Shown: positions 29,851-38,492 of the stretch, in pieces
Layout: every line of letters begins with the position of its first letter
Position numbering within the stretch: position 1 is the stretch's first letter
DNA from: Tannerellaceae bacterium
GTDB lineage: Bacteria; Bacteroidota; Bacteroidia; Bacteroidales; Tannerellaceae
DNA: 64,000 nt
NCBI GenBank assembly: GCA_031271045.1
Contig: JAISWO010000029.1
Span: forward strand, 1-64,000
Direction: 5' to 3'
The notes under the pieces: generated by a model
What the model was told of the DNA's origin: nothing
What the model saw: the letters and a program-made list of their open reading frames with translations, nothing else
Databases searched by the model: none
Made by a program: the position numbers and the translations under genes

Positions 29851-29910
29851 CTCCTTCCGTTGCCCCTTCGGCCCACATCCCCATCTTTTAACTAATTGTT
29901 AAAGATTTTT

Positions 29911-30172
29911 CTTTCTAAAGCCTTTAGAAACCGCCTCAGAGGAAAAATACACCTTTCTGAAGCCTTTAGAAACCCTCCCGGAAGAAAAAAACGACTTTCT
30001 AAAGCCTTTAGAAACCCTCCCGGAAGAAAAATACACCTTTCTGAAGCCTTTAGAAACCCTCCCGGAAGAAAAATACACCTTTCTGAAGCCTTTAGAAACC
30101 TTCCCGGAAGAAAAATACACCTTTCTGAAGCCTTTAGAAACCTTCCCGGAAGAAAAAAACGACTTTCTAACC
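29911..30172. repeat. Six exact-period 42-bp tandem repeats with a 19-bp palindrome
   Basis: CCTTTAGAAA recurs at 29921, 29963, 30005, 30047, 30089 and 30131, exactly every 42 bp, with a partial seventh unit. The core TTTCTAAAGCCTTTAGAAA is a near-perfect dyad of 9-bp arms. Several copies read TTTCTGAAG, which keeps pairing in RNA through G-U. Because 42 is a multiple of 3, open frames run through both strands, but the 14-residue periodic products are not convincing proteins. Confidence 0.9.
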
Positions 30173-30323
30173 TCGTCTGACAAGGAAAGCGGGGAGATGA
30201 AAGAGGTGACAATGGGAAGAATGGCGTTAATTTTTGCTATACGGAATCTTATATGAAAGTTGTTTGGATTATTTGTATTACTTTCGTCGGCGTAATCTTG
30301 TTTAATTCTTAAATATTTGAACC

Positions 30324-30428
30324 ATGAAATTCATCACCCAATTTACCCGGCTCGCTGCTCAAGCCCCTGCCCGCCCTGATCACCAGCGTTCGCTACCCCG
30401 CCTCCATCATCAAAGACTGAGAAAATAA
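30324..30428 (+). CDS. Possible small protein or frameshifted remnant (34 residues)
   Basis: An ATG after an AT-rich leader opens a 34-codon frame (MKFITQFTRLAAQAPARPDH onward) ending 32 bp before the oxidoreductase gene. From about the tenth codon the +1 frame reads LLKPLPALITSVRYPASIIK and then stops, which looks more protein-like than the first frame. One inserted base in a tiny gene would explain both. I do not recognise it and it may be noncoding leader. The surrounding 30173-30460 shows nothing else. Confidence 0.25.
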   Translation: MKFITQFTRLAAQAPARPDHQRSLPRLHHQRLRK

Positions 30429-30460
30429 CCTATTATACAACACCATTTAACTCAATTACA

Positions 30461-31885
30461 ATGAAAGAAGAAAAGAAAACAATCAACCGCCGGCAATTCC
30501 TCGGCTATTCAGCCCTGGGTCTGGCCGGACTTACCATCCTGCCCAGTTGGAAGCTGGCCGACGGCGTAAAAATCGCCCCCAGCGACCGCGTCGTATTGGG
30601 CTTCATCGGACTGGGCCGCCAGGGACTGAGCGACTTCCGCGGCTTTGCCGGATGCCCCGGCGTGCAGGTAGCCGCCTGCTGCGACGTAGACTCGATCAAG
30701 ATCGAACGCTTCCGCCGCCGCGTGATGGAATGGCAGAAAACCAAGGGAATGAACCTTCGTGTCGATGGATACGAATTCTACGAAGACCTTCTCGACCGCA
30801 AAGACATCGACGCCATCGAAATTGCCTCGCCCGACCATTGGCATGCCCTCCTGACGATCCATTCCGTCCAGGCCGGTAAAGATGTTTACTGCCAGAAACC
30901 GCTCGCTTACACCATCACAGAAGGCCTGGCCATGGTGAAAGCCGTACGCCAGAACAAGCGCGTCCTCCAGGTCGGCAGCCAGCAACGCTCCAGCAAGGAG
31001 TTCCAGAAGGCCATCGAACTGATCCAGGCCGGCGCCATCGGGCATATCGAAAAGATCTACTCCCGCGTAGGCGAGCCGCCCACGCCGCTCAACCTTCCCG
31101 AACAGGCCGTTCCGTCGAACCTGAACTTCAACCAGTGGATGGGCCCGCTAAACGATCCCAAGGTCCATTACCACCAGGATCTCTGCCCCATCGTGACGCT
31201 CGACCCCGACAAGAATGAAACCCTCTGGGGCGCCTGGCGCTGGTATCAGGAAACCGGCAACGGCTACACCGCCGACTGGGGCGCTCACATGTTCGACATC
31301 GCCCAGGCCGCCATCGGCATGGACGGATCAGGCCCGGTCGAATACATTCCCAAAGGCTACAACAGAACGGAATACTCCACCATGAAGTACGCCAACGGCA
31401 TCGTGATGACCGAACAGCCTTACCTCGACGATAACGACGACGCCCAGGGCATCAAATTCTGGGGAACCAAAGGATGGATCGAAGTAGCCCGCGGCTATCT
31501 GGCCTCCTCCGTCGCCTCGATCATACCGCAGGAACTGGCCGGTCGCCGCCCGATGAACGCCGCACAGCGCGAACAGGCCGCCGCACAGACCGCCGCCCAA
31601 CGCTCGCAACAAGGCGAACGTAACCGCGCCGGCGCCCTGGCCTTCGAGATCAGTTCGCCGCACATGCAGGACTTCATCGACTGTATCCGCTCGCGCGAAA
31701 ATCCCATCGCCCCCGTCGAAGTCGGTTGCAGCACCAATACCCTCTGCTGCCTGGCCAATATCGCCCGCGAACTGAACCGCCCGGTCAAATGGAACCCGGC
31801 TACGCTCAGCTTCGTCAACGACAAAGAAGCCGCCGCCCATCGCCTCTACGGATACGAATACCGCCGGCCCTATTGCTTAGGATAA
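30461..31885 (+). CDS. Gfo/Idh/MocA family oxidoreductase with twin-arginine-type signal
   Basis: This 474-residue NAD(P)-dependent oxidoreductase-like protein begins with NRRQFLGYSALGLAGL, a twin-arginine export signal. The Rossmann nucleotide-binding motif is GFIGLGRQG (about residue 46), followed by ACCDVD, ASPDHWH and the dinucleotide-loop variant CQKPLAYT where EKP is usual. The C-terminal domain contains DWGAHMFDIAQAA with the likely catalytic Asp/His. An alanine/glutamine-rich insert lies near 365-390. Exported members in Bacteroidetes act on sugars or glycosides (some are GH109-like) in the periplasm; the substrate is unknown. It is followed 23 bp later by an exported sugar isomerase-like protein, an arrangement that suggests consecutive steps on one sugar. 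Confidence 0.88.
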   Translation: MKEEKKTINRRQFLGYSALGLAGLTILPSWKLADGVKIAPSDRVVLGFIGLGRQGLSDFRGFAGCPGVQVAACCDVDSIKIERFRRRVMEWQKTKGMNLRVDGYEFYEDLLDRKDIDAIEIASPDHWHALLTIHSVQAGKDVYCQKPLAYTITEGLAMVKAVRQNKRVLQVGSQQRSSKEFQKAIELIQAGAIGHIEKIYSRVGEPPTPLNLPEQAVPSNLNFNQWMGPLNDPKVHYHQDLCPIVTLDPDKNETLWGAWRWYQETGNGYTADWGAHMFDIAQAAIGMDGSGPVEYIPKGYNRTEYSTMKYANGIVMTEQPYLDDNDDAQGIKFWGTKGWIEVARGYLASSVASIIPQELAGRRPMNAAQREQAAAQTAAQRSQQGERNRAGALAFEISSPHMQDFIDCIRSRENPIAPVEVGCSTNTLCCLANIARELNRPVKWNPATLSFVNDKEAAAHRLYGYEYRRPYCLG

Positions 31886-31908
31886 AAAACGTTTAACTCT
31901 TAACATAT

Positions 31909-32880
31909 ATGACTACCAACAGAAGAACATTCCTGCGCAACGCCTCCCTCTTTACCCTGGGAGGCTTGCTGGCCGGCAAAACAAGCCGCGCCGCCGCCAT
32001 CCATCCGGCAATCACGAAGACAAATGCAAAACAACTTGGATTGCAGATCTACTCCCTCGGCCGCGAGCTCTATCCCGACGCCGCCGGAGGACTCAAGAAA
32101 GTCGCCCAGATGGGCTACACCACCATCGAGCTGGCCGGCTATTCCGCCGACGGCACAATCGGCGGAGGGCCCTCGGCTCCCGGCATTCCCCTGGCCGAAT
32201 TTAAAAAGTACGCCGTCGACGCCGGCCTGACCATCACCAGCTCGCACCTGAACCCCCCGGTACGCGGCCCGTACTCCAGCGAAAACCTGCAAGGGATTAA
32301 GGATTTCTGGAAAAAAGCCGCTGACGACCATGCCGCCATCGGCGTCAAGTACATCATCCAACCCGGACAGCCATCCACCCGCAGCGTCGAAGAAGTAGCC
32401 TACGTCGGCGAAGTTTTCAACGAAGCCGGTCGGATAGCCAAAGCCGCCGGCCTCGTCTGGGGATACCACAACCATAGCGGCGAGTTCGCCCGCGTCGTCC
32501 CCGGAGGAACAGAACCCATCACCGGCCGCGTCGGACGCAACGCCCCGGAAGGCATCCAGATCATCTACGACGCAATGCTGGCCAACACCGACCCCTCGCT
32601 GGTGATCTTCGAACTCGACGTCTACTGGGCCGTTATGGGCCAGCAAGACCCCGTCGCCTACATGAAGAAGTACGCCGACCGCATCCGCGCCCTTCACATC
32701 AAAGACATCGCCGTACTGGGCGAATCAGGTATGATGAACTTCCAGAAGATCTTTGAAACAGCCTACACCAACGGCATTCAGGATTGGTACGTCGAGCTCG
32801 AAGGCTACCGCGGCGGCACCCAGTTCGAAGGCGTCAAAGGCTGCGCCGACTACCTGCTGAAGGCCCCCTTCGTGAAGTAA
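31909..32880 (+). CDS. Sugar phosphate isomerase/epimerase family (AP endonuclease 2-like TIM barrel), exported
   Basis: This 323-residue protein has a twin-arginine-type leader (TNRRTFLRNASLFTLGGLLAG) and a xylose-isomerase-like TIM barrel. Visible barrel motifs are LGLQIYSLG, GYTTIELAGY, SSHLN, the WGYHNHSGEF metal-site segment, IFELDVYWAV and ALHIKD. Conserved E, D and H residues in these motifs would bind the divalent metal. It probably isomerises or epimerises a sugar or cyclitol in the periplasm together with the upstream Gfo/Idh protein, with which it forms an operon ending at a hairpin. Confidence 0.88.
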   Translation: MTTNRRTFLRNASLFTLGGLLAGKTSRAAAIHPAITKTNAKQLGLQIYSLGRELYPDAAGGLKKVAQMGYTTIELAGYSADGTIGGGPSAPGIPLAEFKKYAVDAGLTITSSHLNPPVRGPYSSENLQGIKDFWKKAADDHAAIGVKYIIQPGQPSTRSVEEVAYVGEVFNEAGRIAKAAGLVWGYHNHSGEFARVVPGGTEPITGRVGRNAPEGIQIIYDAMLANTDPSLVIFELDVYWAVMGQQDPVAYMKKYADRIRALHIKDIAVLGESGMMNFQKIFETAYTNGIQDWYVELEGYRGGTQFEGVKGCADYLLKAPFVK

Positions 32881-32901
32881 GCCCCCTCTCCGCACAAAAA
32901 C

Positions 32902-32945
32902 ATGACGCATGTCACAAAGAAAGTGGCATGCGTCATTCATTTTCA
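32902..32945 (+). terminator. Intrinsic terminator after the isomerase gene
   Basis: ATGACGCATG (32902-32911) pairs with CATGCGTCAT (32927-32936) around a 15-nt loop, followed by TCATTTTC. Confidence 0.65.
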
Positions 32946-32968
32946 AATAAATATTTACAAACGCCTAA

Positions 32969-33327
32969 ATACTGCTTCTTACCAAGAAGCGGTACGCGCA
33001 AGATTCAGCGCGCCCGCAAATATGCAAATTATTTCAATACAATATCTTATTCCAATCAAATATTTTACATCCCGCTTCAAATATCAACCAAGCCTTCTCT
33101 AACCCATTCATTATACGATTGTTTACAAAATGTTTTTCAAAAAACGCATCCCCCGTTTTCCTACCCTATTTTTCCTTCCCTTATTTCCATGACATTACGA
33201 ACGCCGTCGAGCACGACTGTTTGACAAATTGTTTACAAACAAACAACAGCCAGCCCGCATATACCTGATAACAGGCCATCTGTACAGACCTTTCCTACGC
33301 GTACCGCTTCTTGGTAAGAAGCGGTAC
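32969..33327. repeat. Inverted pair of palindromic sites flanking a roughly 300-bp AT-rich segment upstream of susC
   Basis: The right site, 33301-33327, is a perfect dyad: GTACCGCTTCTT, then GGT, then AAGAAGCGGTAC. The left site, 32969-32995, is the same dyad with two changes and the spacer ACC, that is, in inverted orientation. The inverse match covers 25 bases exactly (32974-32998 with 33298-33322), including three bases beyond the dyad on the inner sides. The segment between is AT-rich, contains no gene I can support and twice carries TTGTTTACAA (33119, 33229). This is the layout of an invertible DNA segment. I could not find an exact TAnnTTTG promoter inside it, and two copies of one operator are the alternative. 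Confidence 0.6.
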
Positions 33328-33419
33328 AACGAGAGGAAGCCCAATGTTTATTTCTCAACAATGTCTAACCTGAAAAAATAGTGCCTATGAAGTGAAAAAA
33401 AGAATCTAACGAGTGTCAT

Positions 33420-33448
33420 GCAGACATACATTAATATAATATGTCTGC
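33420..33448 (+). promoter_or_regulatory. Hairpin in the probable leader of susC
   Basis: GCAGACATA (33420-33428) and TATGTCTGC (33440-33448) form a 9-bp stem with an 11-nt loop, 55 bp before the susC ATG. No T-run follows, so it is more likely an operator or an RNA leader structure than a terminator. Confidence 0.45.
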
Positions 33449-33503
33449 GCAAATGACGGTAAATGTATTATAACCTTATTAAATCAATCTAATTCCTCTA
33501 AAA

Positions 33504-36500
33504 ATGGAAAACAAACAAAAAAAGAAAACTACCGGGAGCAACCAGCTCCCATCCAATGGGAAACAATCGTTCCTCGTACGGAAGATTTCCCTCGTCTTAC
33601 TCTTAACTTTTAGCTTCATCCTGACGCAAGCCTCGGTTACGACGCTTCCCGGACAACCGCAGAGCGGAAAGACGGTTAGCGGTACCGTTGTCGACGAAGC
33701 GGGCGAACCGCTGATAGGAGTGAACATTCAGGTAAGGGGAACAACCACCGGCTCCGTAACCGACATAGACGGTAAATTTTCCTTCCCTGTATCTGTGGGC
33801 ACGATTGTCCTGCAAATCTCCTACGTCGGATACATATCCCAGACCGTGACGGTGACGAACGATCAGCCGTTGCAGATTATATTGAAAGAAGACGCCCAGA
33901 ACCTGGAGGAAGTCGTCGTCGTCGGATACGGTATCCAACGCAAAAGCGACCTGACGGGTTCTATCACGAAAGTAACCGCGGAAGAATTTCAGAACACTCC
34001 CGTGACAGGCGTTGAAATGGCTCTGCAAGGACGCGCCGCCGGCGTGATGATTATGTCCCAAAGCGGCGCGCCGGGTTCGGGCACATCCATCCGCGTGCGT
34101 GGAGTCGGTACAGTGAACGATGCCAACGATCCGCTCTACGTCGTCGACGGCATCCCGGTGAGGGACATCAACTTCCTGAGCCCTTCCGACATCTCTTCCA
34201 TCGAAATTCTCAAGGATGCTTCGGCCACGGCCATCTATGGCTCGCGCGCATCGAATGGCGTCGTGCTGATAACCACCCTCCGGGGCAACGGCGAAGGGGA
34301 TGTCATCCGCACCCGCGTTAAGTTCGACGCTTATTACGGAGTGCAGAATGCCATCAATGTGCCGGAAGTGCTCGACGCCGAAGGCTTCATCACTTACAAC
34401 CGGATCGCTTACCGCAATAATCCCGACGGCTTCAACCGCGACTTCCGCGACGCAAACGCTATGCTCGACGTCGTGGAAAAAGTAACCGGAAACCGCAAAG
34501 GAACCAACTGGTGGGACGAAGTCTTCCAACAAGGTCAAATCCAGAATTACAGCCTGAATGTCAGCGGCGGCAACAAGAAAATATCCTATATGTCGAGCGC
34601 CACCTACTTCGACAACAAGGGTATCATATCCTTCTCCGGATTCGACCGCCTGACACTGAGACAAAACGTTGACCTGAACATCTCCGAACGTGTCAAGCTG
34701 ACCACCAACCTGAGCGTAACCCATACGAACAGACACCAGATCACGGAAAATAACCTGGAAAACGGCGTAGTATTCGGCGCCATTACCTACGATCCCACGA
34801 CGCCGGTTTACAGAGGCGGCTATGCCGGCCTCGCCGGATGGGAAGACCGGTTGCTCAATTACAATCCGGACGACGAATTTTCCGTCTTCGGAACAGGCAA
34901 ATACACCAACAAAACACAGCCTTACGCAACCGCTTACCGCTCCGGTAAACTGAGCGACGAAGAAGGACTGAGCCTCGTCGGAAACGTCGTACTGGATATA
35001 AAGATCCTGCCCTGGCTTATCTTCAAAAGCAACCTCGGAGTGGACCGCCGGAACATGATCAACAACCAGTTTACTCCCAAGTATTATCTGGATCCGGACG
35101 AAAAGTCAGACAATAATACGCTCATGAAGCGGCAACGGCACTATAACAGTTGGGCCTTCGAAAACACAATCAGCGCAACCCGCAAGTTCGGCGACCACAG
35201 CCTCTCGGCCGTAGCCGGAGTTACCATGGAAGGATGGGATAATACCGATTTCCGCGCCTCCAGACAAGGACTGCCCAGCAACTCGCCCGATATGTGGGTG
35301 CTGAATGCCGGCACATTCAATCAAACCAATGAGGGCTCGCACGATCATCGCTCCATGATGTCCTACCTGGCGCGCGTCAACTATGGCTTCGCCGACAAAT
35401 ACCTTATCACCGCCTCGATACGCGCCGACGGTTCGTCCAAGTTCCTGGAGGAAAATCGTTGGGCTTCCTTCCCCTCCGTGTCGATCGGCTGGCGTTTGTC
35501 GCAGGAAAAGTTCTTCCGCAACATCGGGCAGGATCTCATATCGAACCTCAAGCTCAGAGCCGGATGGGGACAAATCGGCAACCAGATGGGATTGGGTAAT
35601 AACGACTACATCAACACCATCACAGGCGATAATGCCCGCAAGTACATCTTCGGACAGAACAAAACACAATACACCGGCTATTCGCCCGACGGCATCGGTA
35701 ACCCGCGAATCCAATGGGAAACCTCCGAACAGACCAATATCGGTATCGACCTGGCTCTCTGGAACGGCAAGCTGAGCGCTACGCTGGATTATTTCCTCAA
35801 AAATACCAACGACATGCTCGTGCGCGTCCCGTTACCTCGATATATGGGACTCGGACTGGCCAACAACAGCCGCGATCCCTGGGCTAACCAAGGTTCCATA
35901 CGCAACGAAGGCTTCGAAATGCAACTGACCTGGACAGATAAACCCAAGAAAGACTTCAATTACACCATCAGCGGCAACCTGACAACGGTCAAGAACGAAG
36001 TCACCAGCCTCGGCGACAGCGGCCCGATGCCGGGAGGAAACGAACGTATCGGCGACGTCACCCTGACGAAGGTCGGATGGCCCATCGGATCGTTCTACGG
36101 ATGGGAAGTCGAAGGCGTATTCCAGAATCAGGAACAAATCAACAACTCCCATATGAAAGACCGTAATCCACGCCCCGGCGACCTGATTTTCAAAGACCAG
36201 GACGGCGACGGTTTCCTGACGGACGACGACCGCATCAACCTCGGCAATCCTTTCCCAACGCTGGGCTTCGGACTCAACATGGCAGCACAGTATAAGAACA
36301 TCGACCTGACCCTATTCTTCCAAGGCCAGACAGGAAATACGATCTTCCGCATCTTCAAGTATTACACCCACCAGAAGACCGGTTACTTCAATACCTACAA
36401 GGAAGTGCTCGAAGAAGCCTGGCGCGCTCCGGGCACATTGGGCGCCGACGATCCGGGTAATCCTTCAAATACCGAGTTCCAGATACATTACGACCCGGGA

Positions 36501-36785
36501 TTGAATACCAAAGCTTCCAGTTATTATACGGAAGACGGATCGTACGTACGCTTGAAAAACCTGCAAATAGGCTATAACCTGCCAAAGAAATGGCTGACGC
36601 CGGCTCATATCACCGCCTTGCGCGTCTATATAGGAGCTCAAAATCTCTTTACGATCACTAAATCGAAAGTCTTAGACCCGGAAATGGCCGGCAACAATAA
36701 TGGCAATCCGAGAGATTTCGGTATCGATCGTTCAAACTATCCGCAGTCGAGAACCTTTATGGTCGGTTTAGGTCTTACGCTTTAA
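33504..36785 (+). CDS. SusC/RagA family TonB-linked outer-membrane transporter
   Basis: This 1093-residue protein has a long, basic N-terminus before the hydrophobic signal core (VLLLTFSFILTQA, about residues 32-44). A carboxypeptidase-regulatory-like domain follows (about 57-130, GTVVDEAGEPLIGVNIQVRG), then the TonB box EVVVVGYGIQ. The plug contains GAPGSGTSIRVRGVG and YVVDGIPV, and a beta barrel ends GLGLTL. No STN domain is present. The last residue is Leu rather than the usual aromatic. It forms an operon with susD 24 bp downstream. The gene lies directly after the candidate invertible region, which would be suited to switching its expression on and off. Confidence 0.92.
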   Translation: MENKQKKKTTGSNQLPSNGKQSFLVRKISLVLLLTFSFILTQASVTTLPGQPQSGKTVSGTVVDEAGEPLIGVNIQVRGTTTGSVTDIDGKFSFPVSVGTIVLQISYVGYISQTVTVTNDQPLQIILKEDAQNLEEVVVVGYGIQRKSDLTGSITKVTAEEFQNTPVTGVEMALQGRAAGVMIMSQSGAPGSGTSIRVRGVGTVNDANDPLYVVDGIPVRDINFLSPSDISSIEILKDASATAIYGSRASNGVVLITTLRGNGEGDVIRTRVKFDAYYGVQNAINVPEVLDAEGFITYNRIAYRNNPDGFNRDFRDANAMLDVVEKVTGNRKGTNWWDEVFQQGQIQNYSLNVSGGNKKISYMSSATYFDNKGIISFSGFDRLTLRQNVDLNISERVKLTTNLSVTHTNRHQITENNLENGVVFGAITYDPTTPVYRGGYAGLAGWEDRLLNYNPDDEFSVFGTGKYTNKTQPYATAYRSGKLSDEEGLSLVGNVVLDIKILPWLIFKSNLGVDRRNMINNQFTPKYYLDPDEKSDNNTLMKRQRHYNSWAFENTISATRKFGDHSLSAVAGVTMEGWDNTDFRASRQGLPSNSPDMWVLNAGTFNQTNEGSHDHRSMMSYLARVNYGFADKYLITASIRADGSSKFLEENRWASFPSVSIGWRLSQEKFFRNIGQDLISNLKLRAGWGQIGNQMGLGNNDYINTITGDNARKYIFGQNKTQYTGYSPDGIGNPRIQWETSEQTNIGIDLALWNGKLSATLDYFLKNTNDMLVRVPLPRYMGLGLANNSRDPWANQGSIRNEGFEMQLTWTDKPKKDFNYTISGNLTTVKNEVTSLGDSGPMPGGNERIGDVTLTKVGWPIGSFYGWEVEGVFQNQEQINNSHMKDRNPRPGDLIFKDQDGDGFLTDDDRINLGNPFPTLGFGLNMAAQYKNIDLTLFFQGQTGNTIFRIFKYYTHQKTGYFNTYKEVLEEAWRAPGTLGADDPGNPSNTEFQIHYDPGLNTKASSYYTEDGSYVRLKNLQIGYNLPKKWLTPAHITALRVYIGAQNLFTITKSKVLDPEMAGNNNGNPRDFGIDRSNYPQSRTFMVGLGLTL

Positions 36786-36809
36786 TAACTTTAAAATAGA
36801 ACTTGAGTC

Positions 36810-38414
36810 ATGAAAAAGTATTATCATATATTTTTGTTTTGCACAGTCTGTCTGCTTACCGGATGCGGGGAAGAATTTCTGGACAAACCTCCCTTCGGTA
36901 TCTTGACCGACAACACCTATTACCAGACGGAAGCCGACGCTTTTACTGCACTTACGGCCATTTACAGCTATCTGGGAGGTGATAATAACGACATGGAATT
37001 TGTTGGATACGAACTGGGGGATATGACTTCCGACGATGCCTGGAAAGGAGGTGAAAGCGATAACGACCGCCCCTTTGTCAACGACCTGGCCTTCTTTCGC
37101 GCCATGTCGAACAACCAGGACGTAGAAGGATGGTGGAAAAACAACTATCAAGGCATCTTCCGCGTGAATGCCCTGCTGGAACGTTTGCCGGAAATTCCTT
37201 TCAACGATGCCGCTCTGAAAGCCCGGTACGAAGGGGAAGCCCGATTCATCCGCGCCTTCCTCTATCTGAACTTAGTCCGCATATACGGCGACGTTCCTTT
37301 AGTAGACAAGCGACTGACTTATCCGGTCGACGAATACATCATCCCTCGCACGCCGGCCGCTCAGATACATGAGTTCATCCGTAAGGAACTGAAAGAAATA
37401 GCCAATACCGTCCCGCCCAAAAGTCAGATGAACATGGCGAACGAATGGGGGCGCGTAAGCCGGGGTGCCGTCTATGCCTTGCTGGCGCGTACAGAGCTAT
37501 ACTTCGGAGCCTTTGCCGAAGCCAGGGATGCGGCTAAATGGGTGATTGATTCGGGAGATTACTCGCTGGAAGCGCAATTCGGAAACTTGTTCTTCAAGAA
37601 CGACCTCATCAGCGAGGAGTCCATCTTTGAAGTACTTCACAAGAATACGGACGGCAACGGAGACGATACAATCCTGCCCACGTATTATCGTAGCCGCGGC
37701 GTCGGCGGATGGGGGTTCCTTTGTCCTACGGAAAGCTTAGTAGAAGAATTTGAAGTGGGTGATCCGCGACTGCTTTATACGATCACCGAAACGGGCGACC
37801 GTTTTCCGCGAAAGAACGGAACAGCCGAAGTACAGAATCATACCGGCTATACCAGTGGCGATGGTTATCATTCGAGGAAGATGTTTTATCCCGAAGTACG
37901 CCGCGCCAACCGGAGCCAGATGGATTTGAACCTGAAAAAGATCCGTTACGCCGACGTTCTCCTGATGTACGCCGAAGCCTTGGTCGAGAGCGGAGGAGAT
38001 CTGGCCGAAGCTTGCCGCTACATCAACATGGTGAGGGAACGGGCGCGCAATACGTATAAGTACGATCCGGAAGCTTTTGGCGATACGCCCGAGGAAAAAC
38101 TCGCAAGTCGCGTGAGACAGATCGCTCCCGACGTCTCCTTGCCGGACATACAGCCTGCAAGCGTTGAGGTCGTCAGAACTGCCGTACGACATGAACGGAG
38201 GGTTGAGCTGGCCACCGAAGGTCTTCGCTTCTACGATCTGAAACGATGGGGATGGGAGTATGCCAAGCCGCGTATTGAAAAGGCCCGGCGAAGCCTCGAA
38301 TCCTACAAAAACTGGGAACTTCCGCAACCTGAACTCCGTCTGAAGACTTATCCCGTTCCTCAAACGGAAATAGACCGTACGGCAGGAGTCGTTACGCAGA
38401 ATCCCGGCTGGTAA
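36810..38414 (+). CDS. SusD/RagB family nutrient-binding outer-membrane lipoprotein
   Basis: This 534-residue lipoprotein has a signal ending in the lipobox LLTGC (C19). The N-terminal SusD helical domain includes ARFIRAFLYLNLVRIYGDVPLV and a middle EWGRVSRGAVYALLARTELY. The C-terminal RagB domain contains KIRYADVLLMYAEALVESGG and HERRVELATEGLRFYDLKRWG. It is the lid of the SusC transporter encoded just upstream. It is not closely similar to the SusD at 5.2 kb, so the two pairs probably serve different nutrients. No polysaccharide-degrading enzyme is adjacent; the exported oxidoreductase and isomerase lie on the other side of the inverted-repeat region. Confidence 0.9.
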   Translation: MKKYYHIFLFCTVCLLTGCGEEFLDKPPFGILTDNTYYQTEADAFTALTAIYSYLGGDNNDMEFVGYELGDMTSDDAWKGGESDNDRPFVNDLAFFRAMSNNQDVEGWWKNNYQGIFRVNALLERLPEIPFNDAALKARYEGEARFIRAFLYLNLVRIYGDVPLVDKRLTYPVDEYIIPRTPAAQIHEFIRKELKEIANTVPPKSQMNMANEWGRVSRGAVYALLARTELYFGAFAEARDAAKWVIDSGDYSLEAQFGNLFFKNDLISEESIFEVLHKNTDGNGDDTILPTYYRSRGVGGWGFLCPTESLVEEFEVGDPRLLYTITETGDRFPRKNGTAEVQNHTGYTSGDGYHSRKMFYPEVRRANRSQMDLNLKKIRYADVLLMYAEALVESGGDLAEACRYINMVRERARNTYKYDPEAFGDTPEEKLASRVRQIAPDVSLPDIQPASVEVVRTAVRHERRVELATEGLRFYDLKRWGWEYAKPRIEKARRSLESYKNWELPQPELRLKTYPVPQTEIDRTAGVVTQNPGW

Positions 38415-38444
38415 GTCTTACGTTGTGTTTTATTTATATACTTG

Positions 38445-38486
38445 AAACAAGCTGTTGGGAAGGGTTCCTTTCCTTGCGGCTTGTTT
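38445..38486. terminator. Hairpin between convergent susD and AraC genes
   Basis: AAACAAGC (38445-38452) pairs with GCTTGTTT (38479-38486), with internal pairing between GGGAAGG and CCTTTCC. A TTTTTC run follows in one direction and A/T-rich sequence in the other. Confidence 0.55.
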
Positions 38487-38492
38487 TTCGTT

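Noticed and set aside
29896..30183. Open frames on both strands of the 42-bp array
   Set aside because: The period is a multiple of 3, so all frames without a stop in one unit stay open; no start context, promoter or conserved composition supports coding.
32784..33224. Frame running from the isomerase gene into the candidate invertible segment
   Set aside because: Its first part is antiphase to the isomerase coding sequence and it crosses the terminator at 32902-32936; no domain is visible.
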